The position numbers and the translations under genes are program-made. The notes beneath the pieces were generated by a model. It worked only from the letters and a program-made list of their open reading frames with translations. It did no database searches and had not been told where the DNA came from. Below, in pieces: positions 1-7,388 of a DNA stretch of 27,913 nt. The stretch's first letter is position 1; each line of letters begins with the position of its first letter. The stretch lies in the NCBI RefSeq assembly GCF_900769625.1, contig NZ_CAAGHK010000106.1:1-27913 (forward strand), in the 5' to 3' direction. Source of the DNA: an uncultured Clostridium sp. (GTDB lineage: Bacteria > Bacillota > Clostridia > Clostridiales > Clostridiaceae).

Positions 1-111
1 AACTGGCTTTAAAGCAGCATTTAAAAATGATATTAAAACTCTTGGATGTTTTGGCGAGCCAAATATATTTTTAAAGACAAAATCTACTTTTGGATCAAGC
101 AATCCTCTCAT
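1..111 (-). CDS. Rpn/PD-(D/E)XK-type nuclease ('transposase-like'), N-terminal part only
   Basis: Reverse-strand reading from the ATG at 109-111 gives 37 codons, beginning MRGLLDPKVDFVFKNIFG and continuing past the left edge of the window. The block LLDPKxDFVFKxIFG followed by hPRVLISFLNAAL is the typical N-terminus of the Rpn family (PDDEXK_2, recombination-promoting nuclease or putative transposase). A GAGGTG ribosome site lies 7 bases upstream of the ATG. The catalytic residues fall outside the window, so integrity cannot be judged. Family members are DNA endonucleases, often multicopy and fast-evolving in clostridia. The gene is separated from the two-component operon by that operon's terminator, so it is probably an independent unit. 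Confidence 0.72.
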   Translation of the reverse strand, partial: MRGLLDPKVDFVFKNIFGSPKHPRVLISFLNAALKPV

Positions 112-185
112 TATTTTTCACCTCATGTATCTTTATAATACCTACATTATATCCAAATCAGAGCTTGTATAAAACCTTTTTCTTA

Positions 186-240
186 TAAAATTAAAATAAG
201 TGCAGAATCCTATCTATAAAGAGTGAATCCTGCACTTATT
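186..240 (-). terminator. Rho-independent terminator of the TlpA/two-component operon
   Basis: The arms AATAAGTGCAG (195-205) and CTGCACTTATT (230-240) form a perfect 11-bp stem. On the minus strand the stem is followed by a T-rich run (TTTTAATTTTAT). It begins just past the stop codon of the histidine kinase gene at 246, so it ends the minus-strand operon. Confidence 0.75.
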
Positions 241-245
241 AATAA

Positions 246-1709
246 TTAATCTGATATATGTATATTATATTTAAAATCTATAGCAAATCTCATTCCATTA
301 TCCATACTTTCAAAAGAATAAGGCATATTGAGTATAGTAAGTATCTGTTTTACTATGTAAAGACCTAATCCATTTCCTCCAGTATTTTTATTCCTATCAA
401 AATCTACTCTGTAAAAAGCATCAAATATATTATTTAAATCTTCATCTGAAATTGGACTGCATTCATTTTCTATGATTAATGAATTTTCATTGAAATAAAT
501 CTTTATCCTGCTTCCATTATCAGTATAGTTCACTGCATTAGATATAATATTTGATAATGCCTTTTCCAGTAATTTCTCGTCAGTATCTACATTAAACGAA
601 AATGAATAATCAATAGACATATCTATATGCTTAAATTTAGCAATTATCTTATATGGATCGCATATTTTCTCTATAAAGTTTTCTAAGTTTATACATTTAT
701 ACTCTAAATTTTTATATCCATTCAATTTTGATGTATCTAATATTTCCTGAATCATACTGCTTAAATCAACAACTATATCTTTACATTTTGAAAGATATAA
801 ATCATGATTCTTATACTTGCCAACATTGAGAATCATATTTTCAAGCATTATATGTATGCTCATAAGAGGAGTCTTCAATTCATGTGATGAACTTCTTAAA
901 AAATCCACTTTAGCCTGTTCTGACTGACTTACATTATTAATTTCCTTCTTTAAAGACTCAATTGTTTCCCAGAGTGTCTTATATAAACTGTTAATATTGT
1001 CTGCAAGAAGTTCTATTTCATCACCTGTATTTATAATGCAACATGCATTTTCATCCAATTCCTTCATATCTCTTGTAGAATTGCATATTTCCTTTATTGG
1101 CTTTGTTATTACTCTAGCATAGATATATGAAGCAATAAGAGAAATAATTATGCTGATAATTAAAGAATATGGCAGTATATCAAATATAGCACCTCTTGCT
1201 TCTTTAAAAGACTGCATATCCATAGTTATCTGCATTCTTCCATTTAATCCATCATATGTTGTGAAACTTCTATTTTCCAGGATTGTATTATTACTCACTT
1301 CAAACTGTGTCATATCTTTTTCTGTTTCACTATTATAATCATGAGTTTCTTCTAGTACATAATTATCTGAATTCATTACAAATTGGTTATCATAAAAAAA
1401 GTCATAATCAACATCCAATGCAAATTTTTTTAAACTTTTAAATTTATAAATCTTATCTTCTAATATCAAATCAATGCTTATATTATATTTCTGAGCAAAG
1501 TCCCTTGCCAGATTTATGTTTCCATCTTTATCTTCTTTTTCTAAGCACTCAATAAGCTCCCTGCTTATTTTATTTACCTCATTCTTTGTCTTGCTTACAT
1601 AAAAGGCTGGTAAAAAAATATATATTAATGTATGAGAAACAATAATTATTGTTCCCATTAATATCATAGTAAATAAATAAGTTTTCTCAAATAGTTTTAA
1701 TTTTTTCAT
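246..1709 (-). CDS. Membrane sensor histidine kinase
   Basis: This is a 487-residue transmembrane sensor kinase. It has one N-terminal membrane helix (about 12-35), a roughly 140-residue extracytoplasmic sensor region, a second helix (about 180-199) and a HAMP linker. The HisKA motif SSSHELKTPL carries the phospho-acceptor His276. The ATPase domain shows an N box (NIISNAVNYTDNGS) and G box (GGNGLGLYIVKQ). Its ATG overlaps the TAA of the upstream response regulator by one base (TAATG), with GAGGAAA as ribosome site, so translation is probably coupled. It is the last gene of an operon that starts with a TlpA-like lipoprotein and a 4Fe-4S membrane protein. This suggests it senses envelope redox or thiol state, or the stress those proteins relieve; the signal itself is inferred. 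Confidence 0.93.
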   Translation of the reverse strand: MKKLKLFEKTYLFTMILMGTIIIVSHTLIYIFLPAFYVSKTKNEVNKISRELIECLEKEDKDGNINLARDFAQKYNISIDLILEDKIYKFKSLKKFALDVDYDFFYDNQFVMNSDNYVLEETHDYNSETEKDMTQFEVSNNTILENRSFTTYDGLNGRMQITMDMQSFKEARGAIFDILPYSLIISIIISLIASYIYARVITKPIKEICNSTRDMKELDENACCIINTGDEIELLADNINSLYKTLWETIESLKKEINNVSQSEQAKVDFLRSSSHELKTPLMSIHIMLENMILNVGKYKNHDLYLSKCKDIVVDLSSMIQEILDTSKLNGYKNLEYKCINLENFIEKICDPYKIIAKFKHIDMSIDYSFSFNVDTDEKLLEKALSNIISNAVNYTDNGSRIKIYFNENSLIIENECSPISDEDLNNIFDAFYRVDFDRNKNTGGNGLGLYIVKQILTILNMPYSFESMDNGMRFAIDFKYNIHISD

Positions 1710-2377
1710 TATTTTTCCTCAAATTTATATCCAATTCCTTTTACTGTAACAATGCAGTCTATCAATAATTTTTTACGGATATTCTTAATATATACATCTA
1801 TTACACGGTCAATTGGACATTCTTCAGGCTCCCATAGACTGTCTAATATCTTTCCTCTCGTAAGAACCTTATTTTTATTCTTTAATAAAATATTCAATAA
1901 TTTAATTTCTTTTGGCTTTAAATCAACATATTCATTGCCTTTTTTAGCTGTAAATCCTTCAAAATCTACTTCTATATTCTTATATACCCATTTATCATCT
2001 GTATCATCAAAACGCTGGTTTCGTCTTAATAATGCTTCAATTCTTTTATGCAGTATAACCACAGAAAAGGGCTTAGACATATAATCGTCAGCCCTTTCAT
2101 CAAAACTCATTATCTGTGTATAATCATCATTCATTGCAGTCAGCATAATAACCGGCACATTGCTTACTTCTCTTATATTCTTTAAAATACCAAATCCATT
2201 CAACTTTGGAAGCATTATATCTAGTATTACCAAATCAAATTTATTTTCTTTAAATAAATCTACTGCTTTTTGTCCATCTTCTGCTTCTACTACATTGTAT
2301 CCAGCTTCTGATAGATATTCAGCTACACCTTCTCTTATATCAGTCTCATCTTCTGCTATTAATATGTTTATACTCAC
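1709..2377 (-). CDS. OmpR/PhoB-family response regulator
   Basis: The 222-residue protein has a receiver domain (about 1-120) with the acidic pair E9-D10, the phospho-acceptor Asp53 (LVILDIML) and the conserved Lys in SKPF. It is followed by a winged-helix Trans_reg_C domain (about 128-220) with the usual end VTVKGIGYKFEE. The start is a GTG at 2375-2377 with AGGA nine bases upstream. The receiver has ERADDYMSKPF where most relatives have GADDY. The stop overlaps the kinase start by one base, and the gene lies 43 bp behind the 4Fe-4S gene, so all five genes probably form one transcript. It may bind the 11-bp-spaced direct repeats at 4091-4110 in front of the operon (autoregulation; inferred). 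Confidence 0.93.
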   Translation of the reverse strand: MSINILIAEDETDIREGVAEYLSEAGYNVVEAEDGQKAVDLFKENKFDLVILDIMLPKLNGFGILKNIREVSNVPVIMLTAMNDDYTQIMSFDERADDYMSKPFSVVILHKRIEALLRRNQRFDDTDDKWVYKNIEVDFEGFTAKKGNEYVDLKPKEIKLLNILLKNKNKVLTRGKILDSLWEPEECPIDRVIDVYIKNIRKKLLIDCIVTVKGIGYKFEEK

Positions 2378-2420
2378 GTTTAAAATTCCTCGTACTTTAT
2401 TCTATCAATAATTATGTATT

Positions 2421-3284
2421 CTAATCCTTCTTTATAGAAATTGTACTTTTTATTGCGTTTTTAGGACATACTCCTATACATTTTCCGCATCTTATACATT
2501 CAGCACTATTTGGTGTCTCATGAACAACTACATTCATATCACATTTTTTATGACATAAATCACACTTAACACATTTATCATAGTCTATTTCAAGTCTATA
2601 AAGCGAATACTTATTAAGTATACCATATATAGCGCCTAAAGGACATATATATTTACAGAATGGTCTATATATTTTTATTGATAAAATTACAACTGCTATT
2701 AATATAAGCATTTTCCATGCAAATAAATAACCTACTACGTTTCTAAGAGATTCGTTCATTGATACTAGTGGAATCCCTGCAAGTAATGTTCCTGAAGGGC
2801 ATATCAATTTACAGAACCAAGGTGAACCGTATCCTGAATAATTAGTTAGTGCCAGTGGAAGTATAATTACAAATACAGCTAATATAATATATTTTAAATA
2901 TCTTAGATATTTATCATATGGTACTTTTTTTATTTTCTTTATTCCTGGTATCTTATAAAGAAGATCCTGAACTAATCCAAATGGACACAGCCATCCACAT
3001 ACAACTCTTCCTATAAGAGATCCAATAATCATCAAAAATCCAATAACATAAAATGACATTTTAAAGTTTTTACTTCCTAAAACTGCCTGAAGGGATCCTA
3101 TAGGGCATGAGCCTATTGCCCCTGGACATGAATAACAGTTCAATCCTGGAACGCACATCTGTTTGCTTTTTCCCTTATATATCTTTCCCTCCATATATCC
3201 AAGTAGATACCCATTTGTTAAGGCTGTAAAGATTATCTGAACTGTCAGTCTAAGATTGGATTTTATTTTTTTCATAAAAATCAT
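2421..3284 (-). CDS. Polytopic 4Fe-4S membrane protein (NapH/MauN/CcoG-like)
   Basis: The 287-residue protein has about five membrane helices and the Cys signature of the NapH-like electron-transfer family. This comprises an N-terminal CVPGLNCYSCPGAIGSCPIG, three CxxxCP-type motifs next to membrane helices (CGWLCPFG, CKLICPSG, CKYICPLG), and two C-terminal ferredoxin-type clusters (CVKCDLCHKKC and CIRCGKCIGVCPKNA). Such proteins are thought to move electrons across or along the membrane to an extracytoplasmic acceptor. The start used follows AGGGTGA; an in-frame ATG lies three codons further in. The gene sits directly downstream of a TlpA-like lipoprotein and a CXXC mini-protein. The likely role is supplying electrons to an external thiol-disulfide system; this is inferred from context. 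Confidence 0.88.
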   Translation of the reverse strand: MIFMKKIKSNLRLTVQIIFTALTNGYLLGYMEGKIYKGKSKQMCVPGLNCYSCPGAIGSCPIGSLQAVLGSKNFKMSFYVIGFLMIIGSLIGRVVCGWLCPFGLVQDLLYKIPGIKKIKKVPYDKYLRYLKYIILAVFVIILPLALTNYSGYGSPWFCKLICPSGTLLAGIPLVSMNESLRNVVGYLFAWKMLILIAVVILSIKIYRPFCKYICPLGAIYGILNKYSLYRLEIDYDKCVKCDLCHKKCDMNVVVHETPNSAECIRCGKCIGVCPKNAIKSTISIKKD

Positions 3285-3294
3285 TCATATCACC

Positions 3295-3444
3295 CTATCC
3301 AATTCCAATGCATTCAAGACAAATAATAATTGACTTTTTAAGTACAGTTAAATGTTCTTCTCTGTATATACCAAATGTAAATGATAATATTCCCAAAGCA
3401 AGCAGTATCAAACCTGATTTATTTTTACTTATAAATTTACGCAT
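3295..3444 (-). CDS. CD1871A-type CXXC mini-protein
   Basis: This 49-residue ORF reads MRKFISKNKSGLILLALG, then SFTFGIYREE, and ends KKSIIICLECIGIG. It has one membrane helix (about 11-25) and a C-terminal CxxC in the motif ICLECIGIG with R-x-E just after the helix. That pattern is the hallmark of the CD1871A-family CXXC proteins, which I recall occurring next to 4Fe-4S NapH-like proteins in anaerobes. The ATG overlaps the TAA of the TlpA gene by one base (TAATG), and GAGGG is the ribosome site. The stop is 10 bp before the 4Fe-4S gene. The tight packing argues for a three-component complex. Its exact role, perhaps a cysteine or cluster relay, is unknown. Confidence 0.85.
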   Translation of the reverse strand: MRKFISKNKSGLILLALGILSFTFGIYREEHLTVLKKSIIICLECIGIG

Positions 3445-4040
3445 TATCCCTCAACCTTGCTTAATTCTTCATTAATTCTAGTTTTCCATCCTTCAAAGTC
3501 ACTAGAACCTTCTATCATATTAACAATATTTCCATCTTTATCTACGAAGTATGTTGTTGGAAATGCTTCTATGTCCTTAAATATTTTTTCACTTGTCATA
3601 TTTTCTGACATAGTAAGTTGTTGATATTCTGCTCCTGCTTTGCTTAAAATCTCATTTACTTCTTTTCTTTCTTCTTCTGTCAATCCTGCTCCTGACTCCA
3701 TTATAAGTCCCTTTATAGAAACACCCTTATCACTATAATATTTATTTAGTTTATCAAGTTCAGGAATTTCAGTTACACAAGGTGTACATCCTGTATTCCA
3801 TAAATTAACTACTGTAAGTTTGTTTTCTGCAAAAATTGAACTATCTACCTTGTTGCCATTTATATCTTCAGTTTCCATCTTCTTGAATACATCACTAGTT
3901 GCTATATTTGAAATACGCTCAGTTTTAGAATCACCTTTATTTGTATTTAATCCTGAGCATCCTGTCAGTGAAATTACAGCAATTGCTGCTAATGATAATG
4001 TTATAAATCTTTTTAATCTATTTTTTTTCATATTTTGCAT
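3444..4040 (-). CDS. TlpA-like thioredoxin-fold lipoprotein (thiol-disulfide reductase)
   Basis: The 198-residue protein starts with a lipoprotein signal peptide whose lipobox is SLTGCSG, predicting a lipid-anchored extracytoplasmic protein. The mature part has the redoxin fold: VVNLWNTGCTPCVTEIPEL holds the redox CxxC (GCTPC), and FPTTYFVDKDGNIV gives the cis-Pro region. Family members reduce or isomerise disulfides outside the membrane and need an electron donor; the 4Fe-4S protein two genes downstream is the obvious candidate. The first ATG directly abuts GAGAG. The ATG three codons in (4029-4031) has better spacing to that ribosome site and begins MKKNRLKRF, so the true start may be 4031. 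It is the first gene of the operon. Confidence 0.9.
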   Translation of the reverse strand: MQNMKKNRLKRFITLSLAAIAVISLTGCSGLNTNKGDSKTERISNIATSDVFKKMETEDINGNKVDSSIFAENKLTVVNLWNTGCTPCVTEIPELDKLNKYYSDKGVSIKGLIMESGAGLTEEERKEVNEILSKAGAEYQQLTMSENMTSEKIFKDIEAFPTTYFVDKDGNIVNMIEGSSDFEGWKTRINEELSKVEG

Positions 4041-4073
4041 CTCTCTTTCAACTAGAATTATTTATCTACTACT

Positions 4074-4110
4074 AATATAATAGTTCAATGTGAAATTAAT
4101 ATGAAATTAA
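4074..4110 (-). promoter_or_regulatory. Probable operon promoter with 11-bp-spaced direct repeats
   Basis: On the plus strand TGAAATTAA occurs at 4091-4099 and again at 4102-4110, an 11-bp period. Tandem repeats about one helical turn apart are what OmpR-family regulators bind. Reading toward the TlpA gene, a TATATT -10 lies at 4074-4079, and the position where a -35 should be is poor (ATATTA) and covered by the repeats. That is the arrangement of an activator-dependent promoter. The link to the response regulator in the same operon is inference. Confidence 0.5.
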
Positions 4111-4150
4111 AATAGTGTGGATATGAAATTCTTTCATATCCACACTATTT
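4110..4150 (-). terminator. Perfect 19-bp hairpin ending the PepSY two-component operon
   Basis: The arms at 4110-4128 and 4132-4150 (AAATAGTGTGGATATGAAA and its complement) pair perfectly around a 3-base loop. The hairpin lies 8 bp past the stop of the secreted PepSY gene at 4159, and minus-strand T-rich sequence follows. It touches the direct repeats at 4091-4110, so it also insulates the neighbouring promoter. Confidence 0.7.
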
Positions 4151-4158
4151 GTAATAAT

Positions 4159-4671
4159 TTAATCATCATATTCTTTATCAAACTTGATTATTGATCCATT
4201 TGATGCATTTATATCATATTCATATTCCATATTTCCATATTTGAACTCTACCTCATAAACTTTGATTCCATATTCAAAATCAAGTTTACATTTAAAACTT
4301 CTTATATAATTAGCATTTACTCCTGCATGATTAAGAGCTATTTGTTTTGCTTCTTCATATCCTATATCATTTGATGCAGCAGACATATTTGATGATGGTA
4401 ATGATGGTTTATATGATGGTATCCATTTTCCACTATTATCTAAATAATATCCATCTACAATAGTGTTTTTAAGCATATATCCTTGTGGATTAAAGTAATA
4501 CCATTCTCCACCTATATTTCTCCATCCTGTAGCCCATGAATTTCCTTCTGAATACCACCATCCATTTCTGTCAAGTATCCAGTATGCTTCTGCTTCTTTA
4601 GGCACCATTGCTGTAATACCAACTGCCAGCATTGATGCTGCCATAATTTTTGTTAAAGTTTTCTTTTTCAT
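4159..4671 (-). CDS. Secreted PepSY protein with cell-wall-binding-type repeats
   Basis: The 170-residue protein has a Sec signal peptide (KKKTLTKIMAASMLAVGITAMVP, about 1-29). Two to three aromatic repeats follow (NGWWYSEGNSWATGWRNIGG, EWYYFNPQGYMLKN, GYYLDNSGKW) of the choline/glucan-binding type. A Ser-rich spacer then leads to a C-terminal PepSY domain (about 103-170: GYEEAKQIALNHAG ... YEYDINASNGSIIKFDKEYDD). PepSY domains are small extracytoplasmic modules known as protease propeptide and inhibitor-type domains. The gene starts 11 bp behind the histidine kinase with a strong AGAGGTGG site and closes the operon. A plausible reading is a wall-attached partner or output of the sensor kinase; this is inference. 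Confidence 0.85.
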   Translation of the reverse strand: MKKKTLTKIMAASMLAVGITAMVPKEAEAYWILDRNGWWYSEGNSWATGWRNIGGEWYYFNPQGYMLKNTIVDGYYLDNSGKWIPSYKPSLPSSNMSAASNDIGYEEAKQIALNHAGVNANYIRSFKCKLDFEYGIKVYEVEFKYGNMEYEYDINASNGSIIKFDKEYDD

Positions 4672-4682
4672 TTAATCCACCT

Positions 4683-6032
4683 CTAAAAAATTATTTTTAT
4701 CTTTGTGTATACTTTTTCTTCACTTGAAATGATTATTTCACCTTTGTAATTTTTCACTATCTGTTTTGCTATAGATAAACCAATGCCATACGAATTATTA
4801 TTCAATCTTGATTTATCTACCTTGTAAAATTTATTTAATACATAAGGTATATCTTCTTTAGGTATGCCTATCCCATTATCTGTAATTACAAATTCCTTTT
4901 TCCCATTACTTTCATTGAGACTTATTGTTATTCTGCATATGTCTTTATCATTATATTTAATTGAATTATCTATAAATATTACTAAAAGCTGCTTAAAATG
5001 CTCTTTTGTAATTTTTAAAGTTCCATTTTCATTCACTTTAGTATTAAAATATACATTTTCTTTTAATACTTTGTAATTTTCTATGACTTCATTAATTAAC
5101 GGCATTATATGCACATCACTTACTTCGCTTAAATTTACTGTTTCTCTTTCAGTTCTTGTGAGCATGAGCATTTCCTGTACTATTTTTATAAGTCTGTCTG
5201 TTTCATTAATACATATGCCTATGGATTTATCTACCATATTCTTATCATCTGCTCCATGTCTTTTTATTAAAGAAAGATGCCCTTTAAGCGCTGTAAGAGG
5301 AGTCCTAAGTTCATGTGATACATTTGAAACAAACATCTTCTGCTCCTCAAATGTATCTTCTATTTCATCCATCATTGAATTAAATAGCTTTGATATCTTG
5401 TCGAATTCATCATTTGAATCTGATGTATTTATTCTATGACTTACTCCAATTAACTTTACTTCTTCTATTTCATCAGAAATCTTATTTATCTTTTTTAATA
5501 TTTTCTTTGACAGCCTCGTAGCACCTAATATACTTAAACTGATTCCAAATATAAATACTATAAGAAATATTGAATAATATCCCTCAATAAAATCATCATT
5601 AAACTCATCATCTAAAACAAGCTGTATTATGTACTTTTCTCTATTGATATATATTGGACCGCTTAATACAGTATAATTATCCATTAACTTATTCTTTGTC
5701 TCAATTTTCAAATCTCTTCCAAAGTACAAATCAATGTCTTCCCATACATCTTCATCATAGTCATTTGAATAATATCTGCTTAAATCCTCTTTATAAATAC
5801 GAATATTTTCATTATCTGAAACTACTCCAATTATGCTGTTTTCATCAGGATTTATTTTAGAAAATACATAACTTAATACTTCATATCTGTTCCTGACATA
5901 ATCTTCTTGATAATTTTTAGTATATAGCACTATCATTACTAACTGAGCTAAAGTATATATAAATATTATAACTGTCATTATTGTTGATGATATTATACTG
6001 AAATCTATAAATATATGTCTTTTTCTTTTCAT
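4683..6032 (-). CDS. Membrane sensor histidine kinase (PepSY operon)
   Basis: The 449-residue protein has two membrane helices (about 12-36 and 150-170) flanking an extracytoplasmic sensor of roughly 115 residues. A HAMP region follows, then HisKA with FVSNVSHELRTPLTALKGHL (phospho-acceptor His240), an N box (IFIDNSIKYND), the G1 box (ITDNGIGIPKED) and G2 (NSYGIGLSIAKQIV). It lies 5 bp behind its response regulator and 11 bp before a secreted PepSY protein. The flanking PepSY genes suggest the kinase is tuned by small extracytoplasmic partner proteins, in analogy with other PepSY-linked two-component systems. The signal is unknown; envelope stress or antimicrobial peptides would be a guess. 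Confidence 0.93.
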   Translation of the reverse strand: MKRKRHIFIDFSIISSTIMTVIIFIYTLAQLVMIVLYTKNYQEDYVRNRYEVLSYVFSKINPDENSIIGVVSDNENIRIYKEDLSRYYSNDYDEDVWEDIDLYFGRDLKIETKNKLMDNYTVLSGPIYINREKYIIQLVLDDEFNDDFIEGYYSIFLIVFIFGISLSILGATRLSKKILKKINKISDEIEEVKLIGVSHRINTSDSNDEFDKISKLFNSMMDEIEDTFEEQKMFVSNVSHELRTPLTALKGHLSLIKRHGADDKNMVDKSIGICINETDRLIKIVQEMLMLTRTERETVNLSEVSDVHIMPLINEVIENYKVLKENVYFNTKVNENGTLKITKEHFKQLLVIFIDNSIKYNDKDICRITISLNESNGKKEFVITDNGIGIPKEDIPYVLNKFYKVDKSRLNNNSYGIGLSIAKQIVKNYKGEIIISSEEKVYTKIKIIF

Positions 6033-6037
6033 ATATT

Positions 6038-6706
6038 TTAACTCTTCATAATATATCCTATAGACCTTACAGTCTGAATATACTGCTCTTTATTATTTTC
6101 ATTCAATTTATTTCTTAAATAACTTATGTATACGTCCACAACATTAGTTCCAGCATCATAGTCATATCCCCATACTTCATTCAATATGTCATTTCTGCTC
6201 ATGACTTTGTTTGTATTATTTATTAGAAGTATAAGCAGGTCATATTCCTTATTAGTAAGAATAATATGCTCTCCATTTATCATCACTTTTCTTGAATTTG
6301 TATCGATAGATATATCCTTAAACATTATCTTATCTGATTTAGCAGAATCTTCACGTCTGAAAACTACATTAATTCTTGCAATAAGTTCTTCTATTTCAAA
6401 TGGTTTTGTAATATAGTCATCTGCTCCAATCTGTAATCCTGCCACCTTATCCATAACACTATCTTTTGCACTGAGCATTATTACCGGCGTATTCTTTCTT
6501 TTTTTGAGCCTTCTGCACAATTCAAATCCGCTCATTCCAGGAAGCATAAGATCTAAAATTATTAAATTGAAATCCTCATTTAATGCACATTCCAGACCGG
6601 AATTTCCATCATTGCATACACATGCTTCATAACCTTCATATTCAAGTTCAATTTTTATAAAATCCGATATATTTTTTTCATCTTCAATAATTAATATTTT
6701 TTTCAA
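6038..6706 (-). CDS. OmpR/PhoB-family response regulator (PepSY operon), TTG start
   Basis: The protein of 222 residues has a receiver domain with E8-D9-E10, phospho-acceptor Asp52 (LIILDLML), Lys in TKPF and a GADDY motif. A C-terminal winged helix ends in YIQTVRSIGYIMK. The longest frame reaches back to an ATG at 6745, but that adds 13 residues with no good ribosome site. GAGGTG sits 6 bases before the TTG at 6704-6706, and translation from there starts exactly at the receiver (M-KKILIIEDEKN), so I take TTG as the start. It is encoded between the membrane PepSY gene (31 bp upstream) and its kinase (5 bp downstream). Confidence 0.93.
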   Translation of the reverse strand: MKKILIIEDEKNISDFIKIELEYEGYEACVCNDGNSGLECALNEDFNLIILDLMLPGMSGFELCRRLKKRKNTPVIMLSAKDSVMDKVAGLQIGADDYITKPFEIEELIARINVVFRREDSAKSDKIMFKDISIDTNSRKVMINGEHIILTNKEYDLLILLINNTNKVMSRNDILNEVWGYDYDAGTNVVDVYISYLRNKLNENNKEQYIQTVRSIGYIMKS

Positions 6707-6737
6707 GAAAAACACCTCATAAAAATTCCTATAAATC

Positions 6738-7055
6738 TCAATCAATATCTATTACTGTACCTGTTTTTGCACTTACAGTTACTTTATAAATCAAATTATC
6801 AGGAGTAATAATTTTGTACTTATATTCTAAAATTCCATCATCAATTTCTTTTTCTTTTTTAATTATTCCTCCATTTATAACAGTTAATGCAATTTCTTCA
6901 GCCTGAACTTCTGTATAATTTATATTAGATTTAACATACATAAAATATCCTGCTGCTCCTATACCTGATATTAAAATACCCGCAGACAAAAATTTAATAA
7001 CTGTATTTTTAATTTTTTTCTTATCTATATTTAAATTTTTATATATATTCTCCAT
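6738..7055 (-). CDS. Membrane-anchored PepSY protein
   Basis: The protein has 105 residues, with a short cytoplasmic basic N-terminus, one membrane helix (about 20-41, AGILISGIGAAGYFMYV) and a single extracytoplasmic PepSY domain (about 49-105: YTEVQAEEIALTVINGG ... LIYKVTVSAKTGTVIDID). AAGGAA precedes the ATG by 7 bases. As the first gene of the operon, ahead of the regulator and kinase, it could act as an accessory modulator of the kinase sensor domain, matching the second, secreted PepSY protein at the other end. The function is inferred. Confidence 0.82.
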   Translation of the reverse strand: MENIYKNLNIDKKKIKNTVIKFLSAGILISGIGAAGYFMYVKSNINYTEVQAEEIALTVINGGIIKKEKEIDDGILEYKYKIITPDNLIYKVTVSAKTGTVIDID

Positions 7056-7161
7056 GCTTTATTCCTTCATTTTATTAATTACTGTACTCTTATAATAATA
7101 AATAATGTAACATCAGTAATTAAACATTAATTAAATAATTATTAAAAATTTTTAATAATTC

Positions 7162-7250
7162 CTTAATTGAAATTAAAATACACTTAAATTCTATCTTAAT
7201 TGAAATTAAAATACACTTAAATTCTATCTTAAGTGTATTTTAATTTCAAT
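7162..7250. repeat. Inverted repeat with one arm tandemly duplicated, upstream of the PepSY operon
   Basis: A 33-bp unit occurs twice head to tail (7162-7194 and 7195-7227, identical). The 20-bp segment 7231-7250 (AAGTGTATTTTAATTTCAAT) is the exact reverse complement of 7199-7218 and also of 7166-7185. The layout is arm, arm, inverted arm, so either copy can pair with the right arm. CTTAA hexamers recur at 7162, 7183, 7195, 7216 and 7228 (spacing 21/12/21/12). The block lies about 110-200 bp upstream of the PepSY operon start. It could be a regulator-binding array or a structured leader. Confidence 0.8.
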
Positions 7251-7310
7251 CTATTATATCTTTTCTGTATATCCTGAACTCTTATGAGAAACTTCCTAAA
7301 TTCTGCATTG

Positions 7311-7357
7311 AAAAAGCCAGAGAAAATCTTCTAAGACAGAAAAGAAATTTTCTCTGG
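7311..7357 (-). terminator. Terminator of polC
   Basis: The arms CCAGAGAAAAT (7317-7327) and ATTTTCTCTGG (7347-7357) pair perfectly. On the minus strand the stem is followed by CTTTTTC. It lies 31 bp past the polC stop. Confidence 0.8.
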
Positions 7358-7388
7358 TTTAATCTAATAAACATAATTATAATTATTG

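Noticed and set aside
6707..6745. Upstream ATG start for the PepSY-operon response regulator
   Set aside because: The 13 added residues precede the receiver fold and have no ribosome site, whereas GAGGTG fits the TTG at 6704-6706.
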